Below are positions 6,807-15,351 of a stretch of DNA of 29,847 nucleotides, in pieces (position 1 is the first letter of the stretch; each line of letters begins with the position of its first letter). Location: the NCBI GenBank assembly GCA_002404295.1, contig DHJK01000113.1:10276-40122 (forward strand), given 5' to 3'. A program made the translations under genes and the position numbers. This stretch comes from Legionellales bacterium UBA4722. GTDB lineage: Bacteria > Pseudomonadota > Gammaproteobacteria > DSM-16500. The notes beneath the pieces are model-generated. The model was not told the DNA's origin and did no database searches. It saw nothing but the letters and a program-made list of their open reading frames with translations.

Positions 6807-7885
6807 AGCCTTCCATAGAAAAAAAGTTACAAACATTAGTTGAGCGTCATGAAGAAGTGAGTGCATTGTTGTCTGATGCGGGCATTATTTCAAAACAAAA
6901 TCAATTTCGTGAATTATCAAAAGAATATTCGCAGTTGGAACCTCTCGTTAAGGCGTTTAAGAAATATGGCATCTGCCAACAGCATATTGAAGACGCAAAA
7001 GAATTATTAAATGAAGCAGATGCAGAAATGCAAATGCTTGCAAAACAAGAATTAAAAAGCGAAGAAGAGCAGCTTGAGTTATTAGAAAAAGAATTGCAGT
7101 TTTTATTGTTGCCGCGTGATCCACACGATGACAGTAATATATTTTTAGAAATTCGTGCCGGAACGGGTGGGGATGAAGCGGCTATTTTTGCAGGTGATTT
7201 ATATCGCATGTATACACGTTACGCTGAAACACAACGCTGGCAAATTGAGTTGGTGAGCGCAAATCATGGCGAACACGGCGGTTATAGAGAAGTGATCACC
7301 CGTATTATAGGGCAGGGCGCTTATTCACAATTTAAATTTGAATCGGGGGTGCATCGTGTGCAGCGTGTGCCTGAGACTGAAGCGCAAGGACGTGTGCATA
7401 CCTCAACTTGCACAGTAGCCGTGATGCCTGAAGTGGATGAGATTGAAGATATCGAAATTAATCCCGCTGATTTACGCGTAGATACTTTTCGCGCGTCAGG
7501 CGCAGGCGGTCAGCACGTGCAAAAAACAGATTCTGCTATTCGTCTTACCCATATCCCAACCGGTACTGTCGTTGAGTGCCAAGATGAGCGTTCTCAGCAT
7601 AAGAACCGAGCGCGCGCCATGTCTCTTTTAAAAGCGAGAATTTTGGCAGAGGAGCGTCGCAAACAGCAACAACAGCAAGCGGATACACGACGTGATTTGG
7701 TAGGAACAGGCGATCGTTCTGAGCGTATACGTACTTATAACTTTCCACAGGGTCGATTAACAGATCATCGGATTAACCTGACGCTCTATCAATTATCTGA
7801 AATCGTGGAAGGCGACTTACGTCCGGTAATCGATGCATTGATACATGAATATCAGGCAGATTTGTTGGCGCAAATAGGGGATTAA
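6803..7885 (+). CDS. prfA: Peptide chain release factor 1
   Basis: RF1 ends translation at UAA and UAG codons. The 360 residues match the E. coli length. The catalytic GGQ lies at residues 235-237 in GAGGQHVQKTDSA. The tripeptide that reads the stop codon is PET at 190-192, where E. coli has PAT; the middle position of this PxT motif is variable. The N-terminal third is helical and rich in Glu, Lys and Leu, as expected. The glutamine of GGQ is the substrate of PrmC, encoded just downstream. The start overlaps the hemA stop. Confidence 0.97.
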   Translation: MKPSIEKKLQTLVERHEEVSALLSDAGIISKQNQFRELSKEYSQLEPLVKAFKKYGICQQHIEDAKELLNEADAEMQMLAKQELKSEEEQLELLEKELQFLLLPRDPHDDSNIFLEIRAGTGGDEAAIFAGDLYRMYTRYAETQRWQIELVSANHGEHGGYREVITRIIGQGAYSQFKFESGVHRVQRVPETEAQGRVHTSTCTVAVMPEVDEIEDIEINPADLRVDTFRASGAGGQHVQKTDSAIRLTHIPTGTVVECQDERSQHKNRARAMSLLKARILAEERRKQQQQQADTRRDLVGTGDRSERIRTYNFPQGRLTDHRINLTLYQLSEIVEGDLRPVIDALIHEYQADLLAQIGD

Positions 7886-7931
7886 GTTAAGCCATAATCA
7901 CGAATCTTTTTTTGTAATTATGTCCATAGCC

Positions 7932-8060
7932 TCAACTCTCGTCATTGCGAGCGTGAGCGAAGCAACCTAGTCTTTCCATAGCTGATTAGCAGCATAAGCT
8001 TACAAAAGCAGCGCTGAAAGACTAGGTTGCTTCGCTCGCGCTCGCAATGACGAGAGTTGA
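7932..8060. repeat. Palindromic intergenic repeat, copy C (core inverted)
   Basis: Arms of 45 bases (7932-7976 and 8016-8060) are complementary with a single mismatch and carry the GTCATTGCGAGCG sequence of copies A and B. The core matches the A/B core only as its reverse complement (CAGCGCTGCTTTTGT and CTAATCAGCT on the minus strand), so this copy is in the opposite orientation. It separates prfA from prmC and ends about 45 bases before the prmC start. Confidence 0.9.
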
Positions 8061-8105
8061 GACACGGGCATGATTAAAGCGGTTAAGTTGTGGAGGTTGT
8101 CATTC

Positions 8106-8951
8106 GTGCGCATTGTCAAACAAGTATTAGACGAAGCAAACCTTCAGCTTGCTCCTATTTCATCTACCCCTAAATTAGACGCCGAAGTCCTATTAGCCTA
8201 TGTGCTAAACGTACAACGCAGCTATTTATATGCGCATCTCGACCGCCAATTATCAGAAATAGAGCAATCTTCCTTTGCTAATTCTATCGAAAAAAGAACA
8301 AAAGGATATCCCATCCCCTATTTAACCGGCCATTGCGAATTCTGGTCATTAGATTTAATAGTGACACCAGATACATTAATCCCAAGACCAGAGACAGAGT
8401 TGCTTGTTGAACTTATTTTAGAATACTCAAAAGAAACGCCTTTATTAGTCGCGGATCTAGGCACCGGCTCCGGCGCTATTGCATTAGCACTAGCCCACGA
8501 AAAACCCAATTGGACTCTCTATGCAACAGATATAAGCGAAGCCGCTCTAAACGTAGCAAAAAAAAACGCAACACGCTTAGAAATCAACAACATTATTTTT
8601 AGCCAAGGAAAATGGTGCGAAGCCTTACCCCAAACTCGCTTCGATATTATTGTAAGCAACCCACCCTACATCGCTGAAAATGATCCACACCTAGAGCCCC
8701 GCGTTTTAGCAACCGAGCCCGCACTAGCATTGATTTCCGGAGAGAGCGGCCTGAAAGATATCCAGCATATTATCAATGAAGCAAAATCCTATTTAAAACC
8801 CGGCGGCACGTTACTATTAGAGCATGGATTCTCTCAAGCAGAATCAGTACAACGCAAGTTTTTAGAAGCTGGCTATAAGGACATAGTATCTAAACAAGAT
8901 TTTTCAGGATTAAACCGTGTGACAAGCGGGGTTTTTGATATATACTTCTGA
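8106..8951 (+). CDS. prmC: Release factor glutamine methyltransferase
   Basis: PrmC methylates the glutamine of the GGQ motif of RF1 and RF2 with S-adenosylmethionine, which speeds peptide release. GTG 8106 is chosen because GGAGG lies 9 bases upstream and the resulting 281 residues fit the family (E. coli 277); an in-frame ATG at 8070 would add twelve residues not expected in the family. The SAM-binding motif VADLGTGSGAIALALA and the catalytic NPPY at 185-188 (E. coli 183-186) are intact. An N-terminal helical domain of about 75 residues precedes the Rossmann fold. A repeat element separates it from prfA. Confidence 0.95.
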   Translation: MRIVKQVLDEANLQLAPISSTPKLDAEVLLAYVLNVQRSYLYAHLDRQLSEIEQSSFANSIEKRTKGYPIPYLTGHCEFWSLDLIVTPDTLIPRPETELLVELILEYSKETPLLVADLGTGSGAIALALAHEKPNWTLYATDISEAALNVAKKNATRLEINNIIFSQGKWCEALPQTRFDIIVSNPPYIAENDPHLEPRVLATEPALALISGESGLKDIQHIINEAKSYLKPGGTLLLEHGFSQAESVQRKFLEAGYKDIVSKQDFSGLNRVTSGVFDIYF

Positions 8952-8980
8952 AAGGATTTTGTTTAGGTAGGAGAGCTTTA

Positions 8981-9421
8981 GTGGCCACGAAAGATATTTT
9001 AGAGCCGAGTTTGGAAGTCTTGGGTATTAAGCCGTACAAGGCTAAAAAGACAGAAGAGTATATGTGCTCTACCATGCGCGATCATTTCAAGCAAATACTC
9101 ACGCTATCACGCAAGCGCATCATGGAAGAAGCAGACCGTACCGTGCATCACATGAAAGACGATGCTGTTAATTATCCAGATCCCAACGACCGTGCTAGCC
9201 AAGAAGAAGAGTTCCGCCTGGAATTACGAGCGCGTGATCGTGAACGCCGGTTACTTAAAAAAATCGAAGAATCATTACAGCTTCTTGTTAATAAAGAGTA
9301 TGGTTATTGTGAAGTGTGCGGCGTAGAAATAGGGTTACGTCGTCTCGAAGCAAGACCCACTGCCACGCTTTGCATTGATTGTAAGATGTTAGATGAAATC
9401 AAAGAGAAGCAAAAAGGGTAG
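8981..9421 (+). CDS. dksA: RNA polymerase-binding transcription factor DksA
   Basis: DksA binds the secondary channel of RNA polymerase and, with ppGpp, represses rRNA promoters and activates amino-acid and stress genes; in Legionella it takes part in the switch between replicative and transmissive phases. The 146 residues (E. coli 151) show a coiled coil with the tip acidic residues D67 and D70 in DPNDRASQEEEF, and a four-Cys zinc finger (C110, C113, C131, C134). The GTG start has AGGAG seven bases upstream. It lies 71 bases ahead of the Dot/Icm cluster on the same strand; whether they share a transcript is unknown. Confidence 0.96.
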   Translation: MATKDILEPSLEVLGIKPYKAKKTEEYMCSTMRDHFKQILTLSRKRIMEEADRTVHHMKDDAVNYPDPNDRASQEEEFRLELRARDRERRLLKKIEESLQLLVNKEYGYCEVCGVEIGLRRLEARPTATLCIDCKMLDEIKEKQKG

Positions 9422-9492
9422 ACCCAACGAAGTATGGAGTGCGGAGAGTTTATTTCCGCGTAACGTCTAATATGTCATCTAGGTGCTAAGCC

Positions 9493-10614
9493 ATGGCTGG
9501 AGGAGGCGGACAACAAGGCCAACCTGATAATTCCATGGGAATATTGTGGATTATTGGCGCTGCTTTTATTGCTGGCGCTGGTATTTGGTATGGTTTTAAA
9601 AAAAATATTGTTAGTTTTTATTTAACGCTCAAGCTTTGGGAAATCGCTCTTGTCAGTGTTTTTACACACAAACTTGATGACGTACGTACCATTATCATTA
9701 CAACAGATCCCACAAAATTTACTTTTCATGAAGTATCCCTGCTCGGGGAAGCTGTAGGAAATTACTTACGTTTCCCTTTTGTATTAATCATTGTTGTTTT
9801 GGCTTTCATTATTTACTATTCCAATTCTACGCGTAGCTTTAAACGTGCTTATGATATGACCGCGTTGGCCGAGGCAGAAAAAGCTAATTGGCCGCAGATT
9901 ACGCCTGTTCTTGGGCTCAAGCTTAATAAGGTCGCTCTTGATAAAGGTCCGTGGGCAATGTCTCTGACCCCTATGGAATTTTGTAAACGTTATAAATTAT
10001 TAGATGAATTTAAAGCCGTACCTAAAGAAGGTTCTTTACAAAAAGACCGGAACCGCATTGAAGTGACTTTAAGGCGCGGCAAAGCCAATAAAATATTTTC
10101 TATGCAAGTAGGCGCGTTATGGCCGGGTCTTGATAAGTTGCCGCCGCATATTCGTGCCTTATTTGCTGCATTCGCAGCTCGCAATGGGGGTGACACTAAA
10201 GCGGCAGCTGATTTACTAGCACAAATTAGCGCCTCCTCACAGAAAAAATTAAATTTTTCTGGAGCGGATGCTTTATGTAAGAAGTATCAAGGCTTAAAAG
10301 CTGTTCAGAAAGTGATGGAAGGACATGGTTATACGCTCTCTGTCATGGCTTCGATGCTTGAAATCGCGAGAGAGGATGGGGTGCAAGCATCTGCTGATTT
10401 TTTATGGCTGAAACCCGTAGATCGACGGCTTTGGTATATGCTGAATACGGTTGGGCGACAAACTCCATTTGCAGAAGTGGCAGGACCTTATGCACATTGG
10501 ATAGCTGAGAAGCGGTTGGGGAGACGGTTATTGGTACCCATGGTAGAAGAAGCAACCAATGCATTAGAACAGGTTTTACAAGAAGTGGTTTATCGTCCAG
10601 ATGAGATAGACTAA
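9493..10614 (+). CDS. icmP: Dot/Icm type IV coupling complex protein IcmP/DotM
   Basis: DotM is an inner-membrane subunit of the Dot/Icm coupling complex with DotL and DotN; in Legionella its cytoplasmic domain binds acidic Glu-rich signals of some effectors. The 373 residues are close to the Legionella length (about 376). Hydrophobic segments lie at about 15-33, 40-56 and 91-110, after a Gly/Gln-rich N-terminus, and a large cytoplasmic domain follows with FSMQVGALWPGLDKLPPH and the C-terminal LGRRLLVPMVEEATNALEQ. It is the first secretion gene in this window and is followed by icmO after 19 bases, as in Legionella. Confidence 0.93.
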   Translation: MAGGGGQQGQPDNSMGILWIIGAAFIAGAGIWYGFKKNIVSFYLTLKLWEIALVSVFTHKLDDVRTIIITTDPTKFTFHEVSLLGEAVGNYLRFPFVLIIVVLAFIIYYSNSTRSFKRAYDMTALAEAEKANWPQITPVLGLKLNKVALDKGPWAMSLTPMEFCKRYKLLDEFKAVPKEGSLQKDRNRIEVTLRRGKANKIFSMQVGALWPGLDKLPPHIRALFAAFAARNGGDTKAAADLLAQISASSQKKLNFSGADALCKKYQGLKAVQKVMEGHGYTLSVMASMLEIAREDGVQASADFLWLKPVDRRLWYMLNTVGRQTPFAEVAGPYAHWIAEKRLGRRLLVPMVEEATNALEQVLQEVVYRPDEID

Positions 10615-10633
10615 GGGCAGGGACTTAGCAATT

Positions 10634-13009
10634 ATGCAACAACGTGGTTTAGATGAGAATCAAGAACTCGCACCGCAAATGTTATTGCGAGATACCCGTA
10701 CGCTCGGGATGAAGACAGTTGATTTTTTCAAAGATCCCATTAAAAGTGCTACTTTACTCATTGGTTTTGCAATGGTGGTGGTTTTTTTCCCTGCCTTGTG
10801 TGATTTAACTACGTTGATTGCAATTTGGGTTTTTTTCTATGCTTATACGCGAGAGTTCAAATTACCTTTTCGTATGCCGATGCGTTCTGGCGCCTTAGAT
10901 TATAATGATCCCCAAGCTGGAAATACAGGTAAGCCGCGTAAAGCGCGAGGCATTAGTTTTTTTGGTAATCGAAAAACCAATAGTGAAGAGCTTTGGTTCA
11001 ATAATGATGATATGCGTACGCACGTTCTTATTTTTGGTTCTACAGGTAGTGGTAAAACAGAAGCGTTAGTTTCTTTGGCCTTTAATGCATTAGTGCAGGG
11101 TAGTGGCTTTCTTTACGTCGATGGAAAAGGCGACAACAGTTTGTTTGCCAAAGTTTTTTCGATGGTGCGCTTTATGGGGCGTGAAGATGATATTTTATTA
11201 ATTAATTTTATGACGGGTGCGCGTGATATTGTAGGCGCTCAGGAAAAACGTTTATCCAATACGATGAATCCATTTTGTAATGGTTCATCGAGTATGTTAA
11301 CCCAGCTGGTTGTAAGCTTGATGGATACAGGCGGCGGCGGTTCAGATGGGGATATGTGGAAAGGCCGCGCTATCGTTTTCGTTGAAGCATTGATGAAAGT
11401 GTTAGTTTATATGCGTGATACAGGGAAAATTTTATTAGACGCTAATACCATTCGTAATTACTTTGAATTGCCCCGCTTAGAAGCGATCGGCATCGATAAA
11501 ATGTTTATTCGTGATAATCAAGAACCCGTAAGCTTAGCTGATACACCTGAAATGGTGCTTGAACCTATTGTGAATTATCTGATTAACTTGCCAGGCTATG
11601 ATCGTACCAAAAAGGGTAAGCAGGGTTCGCAAGTATTAGAGCAACATGGTTTTATCACGATGCAATTGACTCGTGTATTCGGTTCGCTCGCTGATACTTA
11701 TGGGCATATTATCCGTACAAATTTAGCAGAAGCTGATCTAAAAGATGTAGTGTTAAATCGTCGCATTCTTGTGGTGCTATTGCCTGCATTAGAAAAATCT
11801 CCAGATGAATTAGCCATTTTGGGAAAAGTGATTATTTCTTCATTGAAAGCGATGATGGCAGCAGGATTGGGTGATGCGATCGAAGGAACTTATAAAGAAA
11901 TTGTGACACGTAAGCCAACGTCTGCCGCATCACCCTATATGTGTATTTTGGATGAGTATGGTTATTATGCGGTGAAAGGATTTGCTGTAGTGCCAGCGCA
12001 AGCACGTTCTTTAGGTTTTTCTGTCATTTTTGCCGGACAAGATTTGCCAGCTTTTCAAAAAGCATCCAAAGAAGAGGCGGCCTCTATTGGAGCAAATACT
12101 AACATTAAAATTTGTATGAAACTTGAAGATCCACAAGAAACGTGGGAGTTTTTCTCAAAGACTGCAGGTGAGTCTTATGTTACAAAGGTAGATTCATTTC
12201 AAACAAATGCAAACAGTATGTTAAATAATTATATGGATAGTCGCAGTGCCTCTTCAGAAAAGCGTGCACGATTAGACTTGCAAGATCTTAAAGAGCAGCG
12301 AGAGGGCGAAGCTACCATATTCTTTAAATCAAAAATTATTCGCGCACGTATGTTTTTTGCTAATCCAGACGCAGTTGAGCGTATAAGGCTTAACCACTTC
12401 TTAAAAGTGGAACCTCCTATTGGAAGGTTATTATTAGATTTAGAGCATCGATTAGATCAATTTAATATTTTGATGGAAGGTGGCAGTAACGTTTTTGATC
12501 ATGCGACTGATGAATCAGAGGATATTCACTTTATTGCAGATATTATTCATGAAGATGCGGAAACTAATTTAATAGAACGCGGTGTTTCTGCATTATTAGC
12601 TTTTCATAATCGTGCAGGGGAAACAAACGAAGAAGAAGAGGAAGTCGATACCGGAGAGCCTATAGATGAAGGCCGTATTCATATATTTAATAAGGCTGTG
12701 CTGAGCGACGACATAAAAAGTTTACTCACAGGTCAGGGTGAGCTTGATAAATTTAGTCAGCCGCTTATTATTAAATCGTATATTAAAGATAAGATTGAAT
12801 TGCTGGAAAGAGTGTTGGGGCGCTCAAGTTCGCAGGCCAACGGTGTCACGAGTGAAATTATTAAAGATATGTTAGTCGCAACTGATTATCCTCCTTATGT
12901 TGAAGGTATATTTTTAGATGCTGAGCATCTCTGTGATGTAGCGCGTGAGTTAAGTGAATATATACGCAGCCAAGAAACGGAAGAAGGTTCTGATGATAAA
13001 ACAAGTTGA
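10634..13009 (+). CDS. icmO: Dot/Icm type IV coupling ATPase IcmO/DotL
   Basis: DotL is the VirD4-like ATPase that recruits effectors and feeds them to the type IVB channel. The 791 residues (Legionella about 783) contain two membrane spans near residues 38-80, a Walker A motif GSTGSGKT at 135-142, a Walker B segment CILDEYG with D440/E441 and a FAGQDLPAF motif. The long C-terminal tail after about residue 590 corresponds to the Legionella DotL extension that binds IcmS-IcmW, LvgA and DotN. The gene's last 17 bases overlap icmN. No sign of truncation is seen. Confidence 0.96.
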   Translation: MQQRGLDENQELAPQMLLRDTRTLGMKTVDFFKDPIKSATLLIGFAMVVVFFPALCDLTTLIAIWVFFYAYTREFKLPFRMPMRSGALDYNDPQAGNTGKPRKARGISFFGNRKTNSEELWFNNDDMRTHVLIFGSTGSGKTEALVSLAFNALVQGSGFLYVDGKGDNSLFAKVFSMVRFMGREDDILLINFMTGARDIVGAQEKRLSNTMNPFCNGSSSMLTQLVVSLMDTGGGGSDGDMWKGRAIVFVEALMKVLVYMRDTGKILLDANTIRNYFELPRLEAIGIDKMFIRDNQEPVSLADTPEMVLEPIVNYLINLPGYDRTKKGKQGSQVLEQHGFITMQLTRVFGSLADTYGHIIRTNLAEADLKDVVLNRRILVVLLPALEKSPDELAILGKVIISSLKAMMAAGLGDAIEGTYKEIVTRKPTSAASPYMCILDEYGYYAVKGFAVVPAQARSLGFSVIFAGQDLPAFQKASKEEAASIGANTNIKICMKLEDPQETWEFFSKTAGESYVTKVDSFQTNANSMLNNYMDSRSASSEKRARLDLQDLKEQREGEATIFFKSKIIRARMFFANPDAVERIRLNHFLKVEPPIGRLLLDLEHRLDQFNILMEGGSNVFDHATDESEDIHFIADIIHEDAETNLIERGVSALLAFHNRAGETNEEEEEVDTGEPIDEGRIHIFNKAVLSDDIKSLLTGQGELDKFSQPLIIKSYIKDKIELLERVLGRSSSQANGVTSEIIKDMLVATDYPPYVEGIFLDAEHLCDVARELSEYIRSQETEEGSDDKTS

Positions 13010-13733
13010 TTATAAAATACTTTCGGGTTTTTTGATTATATTGCTGTTTATTTTTATTCAGGGTTGTGCCTCGTCGGATATGTCAAGAGGTGCAGCAAGT
13101 GAAGCAGATAAAGCTCATTTGGATACAGATTATGCATTGAGTCATTCTGAGAGCAGTATAACAGATTCTTATCAAAATACGAGCCAAGCAACCAAGGGTC
13201 TGATTGCGGGCGGTGTAGCTGGCGCTGTTGCAAGCAGCTTAAATTCTAGCGTGAGCCTGGTTCCTGGTATTGCAATAGGAGCCATCTTTGGTGGTGCATT
13301 AGGCGCTTATATTGATGCGCATACTACACTTGAAGATAAGTTAGAGAATCGTGGTGTTAAAGTGATTATCTTAGGCGATCAAATCATGCTGGTGCTTCCT
13401 TCAGTCTTAGTTTTTAATGAAAGAACATCTAATATTCGGTTACATGCCTATTCCACGTTGGATTTAGTGGCGCAATTCATTAATCGTTATCCTAATATGT
13501 CTGTTAATGTAGCGGCCTATACGAGCGAGTGTGCCTCGCCTGACACTGTCAATATTGCATTAACGCAACAGCAAGCAACTGCTGTTGTAAAATATTTGTG
13601 GAGTAAAGGCGTAAATACTAGACTACTCTCGGCTTCGGGTTATGGCGGTGAAAAATTAATAGCGGCAAATAAGCCAGATTGGAATAGTGATAATTTCAGA
13701 GTAGAGATTACGTTGGAGAAATTGCCTGTATGA
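12993..13733 (+). CDS. icmN: Dot/Icm lipoprotein with OmpA-like domain, IcmN/DotK
   Basis: DotK is an outer-membrane lipoprotein of the Dot/Icm outer-membrane complex. ATG 12993 is preceded by AAGAAGG; a GTG at 12954 is less likely. The 246-residue product has a hydrophobic signal and a lipobox IQGC with Cys25, a Gly-zipper-like stretch (about 69-107, GLIAGGVAGA and GAIFGGALGAYI), and an OmpA-like domain from about 140 to 246. Legionella DotK is shorter (about 189). The two residues that contact peptidoglycan in the OmpA family appear replaced (Ser178 for Asp, Gln194 for Arg), judged by eye. Its TGA overlaps the icmM ATG. Confidence 0.88.
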   Translation: MIKQVDYKILSGFLIILLFIFIQGCASSDMSRGAASEADKAHLDTDYALSHSESSITDSYQNTSQATKGLIAGGVAGAVASSLNSSVSLVPGIAIGAIFGGALGAYIDAHTTLEDKLENRGVKVIILGDQIMLVLPSVLVFNERTSNIRLHAYSTLDLVAQFINRYPNMSVNVAAYTSECASPDTVNIALTQQQATAVVKYLWSKGVNTRLLSASGYGGEKLIAANKPDWNSDNFRVEITLEKLPV

Positions 13734-13939
13734 TAGGTCGAAAATACGAATTAGCGAGATTCCATAGTGACTTTTATCGTGATTGTTATTACAGAACATT
13801 GCGAAGAATCATAGTGTCTGCATTGATTATTCTTTTTTTAATTCTAGCCATTGTTTATTATGTTTTATTCACAGTTCCGCCTGCGTATTATGGTACTGCA
13901 ACATCAGGGCAAATTATTCCTATGATTCCGGAGCCTTAA
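13730..13939 (+). CDS. icmM: Short inner-membrane protein IcmM/DotJ
   Basis: DotJ is a short paralog of DotI that keeps only the N-terminal cytoplasmic and membrane part; in Legionella the two form an inner-membrane complex. This 69-residue product has a charged N-terminus (MIGRKYELARFHSDFY), one membrane span at about 27-48, and a post-membrane stretch VPPAYYGTATSGQIIPMI that mirrors the same place in the IcmL proteins (x-P-x-Y/F-x-A-T-x-x-G-x-I). Legionella DotJ is about 94 residues. ATGA and TAATG overlaps join it to icmN and the first icmL. Identification rests on context and this pattern. Confidence 0.78.
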   Translation: MIGRKYELARFHSDFYRDCYYRTLRRIIVSALIILFLILAIVYYVLFTVPPAYYGTATSGQIIPMIPEP

Positions 13940-14565
13940 TGATAATGGAGTCGCCAATGTCGCCTACAAGATTGGAGCGTGAGGAGGATCATCAATGGTA
14001 TATCAATTATTACCATTATTTTTTGTATCTATTACTCGCAGCCATTTTGTTGATACTTTTTTTGCTGGGTCTGGTGCTCTATCAGATAAAGCATCGCCCT
14101 CTTCCGCAGTTTAGTGCGGTTGCGCCCAATGAGCAGAAAATGATGCTCATATCCTCGAATGAACCCAATTTATTATCGAGTACTTTAATACAGTGGGCGA
14201 GTAAAGCGGCAGTCGCGGCTTATACATTTGATTTTGTAAACTACAATAAGCAAGCTGCGTTGGTTCGTCCTTACTTTACCGATGCAGGTTGGGCTGATTA
14301 CGTTAATTCAATTGGTGGGCTAATCCAAACAATTAAACAAAACCAATTATTGGTGAACGGAGTGGTTTCGGGAGCTCCAGTGATTTCTAATCAAGGCGAG
14401 CTTCTAGGGCAAGGCTATGTATGGCGCGTGCAAATGCCTTTCCTGGTAACGTACCAAAGTTCTGATGGGATTTCAAAGAAGTCATTTACTGTCACTGTTA
14501 CTATTGAAAAAGTGCCTACTTGGAAAAACCCGGCAGGAATTGGTATCGATCAATTTGTGATGTAA
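13939..14565 (+). CDS. icmL: Dot/Icm inner-membrane protein IcmL/DotI, first paralog
   Basis: DotI has one membrane span and a periplasmic domain with a VirB8-like fold and assembles as a ring with DotJ at the inner membrane. This copy (208 residues) has its span at about 32-50 and the periplasmic family pattern AYTFDFVNYNKQAALVRPYF, GAPVISNQG, YVWRVQMPFLVTYQ and GIGIDQFVM. ATG 13939 overlaps the icmM stop and has GGAG upstream; ATG 13957 is a good alternative. It is the first of three tandem icmL genes with low mutual identity, so the copies are old and probably not redundant. Confidence 0.9.
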   Translation: MIMESPMSPTRLEREEDHQWYINYYHYFLYLLLAAILLILFLLGLVLYQIKHRPLPQFSAVAPNEQKMMLISSNEPNLLSSTLIQWASKAAVAAYTFDFVNYNKQAALVRPYFTDAGWADYVNSIGGLIQTIKQNQLLVNGVVSGAPVISNQGELLGQGYVWRVQMPFLVTYQSSDGISKKSFTVTVTIEKVPTWKNPAGIGIDQFVM

Positions 14566-14585
14566 TGAGCAATAGAGAGCTTAAG

Positions 14586-15245
14586 ATGAATGAAAGTGTA
14601 AGCACTACAGACGAAGATGCGGTAGTTTTAGTACAGCTTCGTAATCAATTTTATAAAAAAAAATACCGCTTTGCGCTTGGGGTTTATGCACTTTGTTTAA
14701 TAGCGATTGTTGTTTTAATAAGCCTTTTAGTTTATGTGACAAAAAACCCTACACGTCCACTTTATTTTTTGACTGATTCAGTTGGCCGATTAATACAAGA
14801 AGTGCCAGTGACTGTGCCTGGTATGCCAACAGATGTCGTTGCTGCATGGGTAGTTGAAGCAGTTGAAGCTGCTTATTCTTATAATTTTGTGAATTATCGG
14901 GCGCAATTACAAGATGCGCAAAAATATTTTACTGAATATGGGTGGCGTAATTATATGACGGGCCTTACTGCGTCTAATAATCTATTGGCTGTGACTGAAC
15001 GAAAAATGATATTTGTCGCAAAAGTAGTGGGTCCGCCTAGACTCGAAAATGAAGGGATATTAGGCGGGGCATACTCTTGGAAATTCCAAGTGCCCTTGTT
15101 GGTGAATTTTTTGGAAGCGCCCTATAACAAAGCAACTTTTTCTAATGCTTATTCTGTTACTGTCGTGGTGCAAAGACAAAAACTACTGCAAAGCTATAAG
15201 GGGCTAGCAATTATACAAATGATTGCAGCATCTCCAAGAGCCTAG
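14586..15245 (+). CDS. icmL: Dot/Icm inner-membrane protein IcmL/DotI, second paralog
   Basis: The 219-residue product has a basic N-terminal segment (QLRNQFYKKKYRF), one membrane span at about 37-59, and a VirB8-like periplasmic domain with AAYSYNFVNYRAQLQDAQKYF and GAYSWKFQVPLLVNF. Of the three copies its FVNYR-QLQD-QKYFT segment looks nearest to Legionella DotI. I chose ATG 14586, which has AGAGAG six bases upstream; ATG 14565 overlaps the previous stop and would add seven residues. A small hairpin follows the stop codon directly, so this copy and the third are separated by about 106 bases. Confidence 0.9.
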   Translation: MNESVSTTDEDAVVLVQLRNQFYKKKYRFALGVYALCLIAIVVLISLLVYVTKNPTRPLYFLTDSVGRLIQEVPVTVPGMPTDVVAAWVVEAVEAAYSYNFVNYRAQLQDAQKYFTEYGWRNYMTGLTASNNLLAVTERKMIFVAKVVGPPRLENEGILGGAYSWKFQVPLLVNFLEAPYNKATFSNAYSVTVVVQRQKLLQSYKGLAIIQMIAASPRA

Positions 15246-15266
15246 CTATCGCGTGGCATGATAGCT
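15244..15266 (+). other. Hairpin directly after the second icmL stop
   Basis: AGCTATC (15244-15250) pairs with GATAGCT (15260-15266) around nine bases. It begins within the icmL stop codon. No T-run follows, so it may be an mRNA-stability or processing stem rather than a terminator. The remaining bases to 15351 show nothing clear. Confidence 0.4.
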
Positions 15267-15351
15267 GAAATTGCTAGTCGACTTTCTCGCTATCCAGTAT
15301 AGTAAACCTGAGTTAGTAAACTTCATTATTCTGCAAGCTTGCGAGAAAGAA

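Noticed and set aside
6901..7209. Minus-strand frame of 102 residues rich in Ser, Asn and Cys
   Set aside because: It lies wholly inside prfA, which is full length with all motifs; composition is typical of an antisense shadow.
8070..8105. ATG at 8070 as the start of prmC
   Set aside because: It lies at the edge of repeat copy C, lacks a ribosome site and adds residues outside the family; GTG 8106 has GGAGG at good spacing.
1..9000. Repeats read as a CRISPR array
   Set aside because: The three palindromic copies are kilobases apart with no regular short repeats or spacers, and no cas gene is present.
13783..13938. Upstream extension of the first icmL frame
   Set aside because: It runs through icmM in another frame and gives Cys/Ser-rich sequence unlike IcmL; ATG 13939 fits the overlap and the family length.
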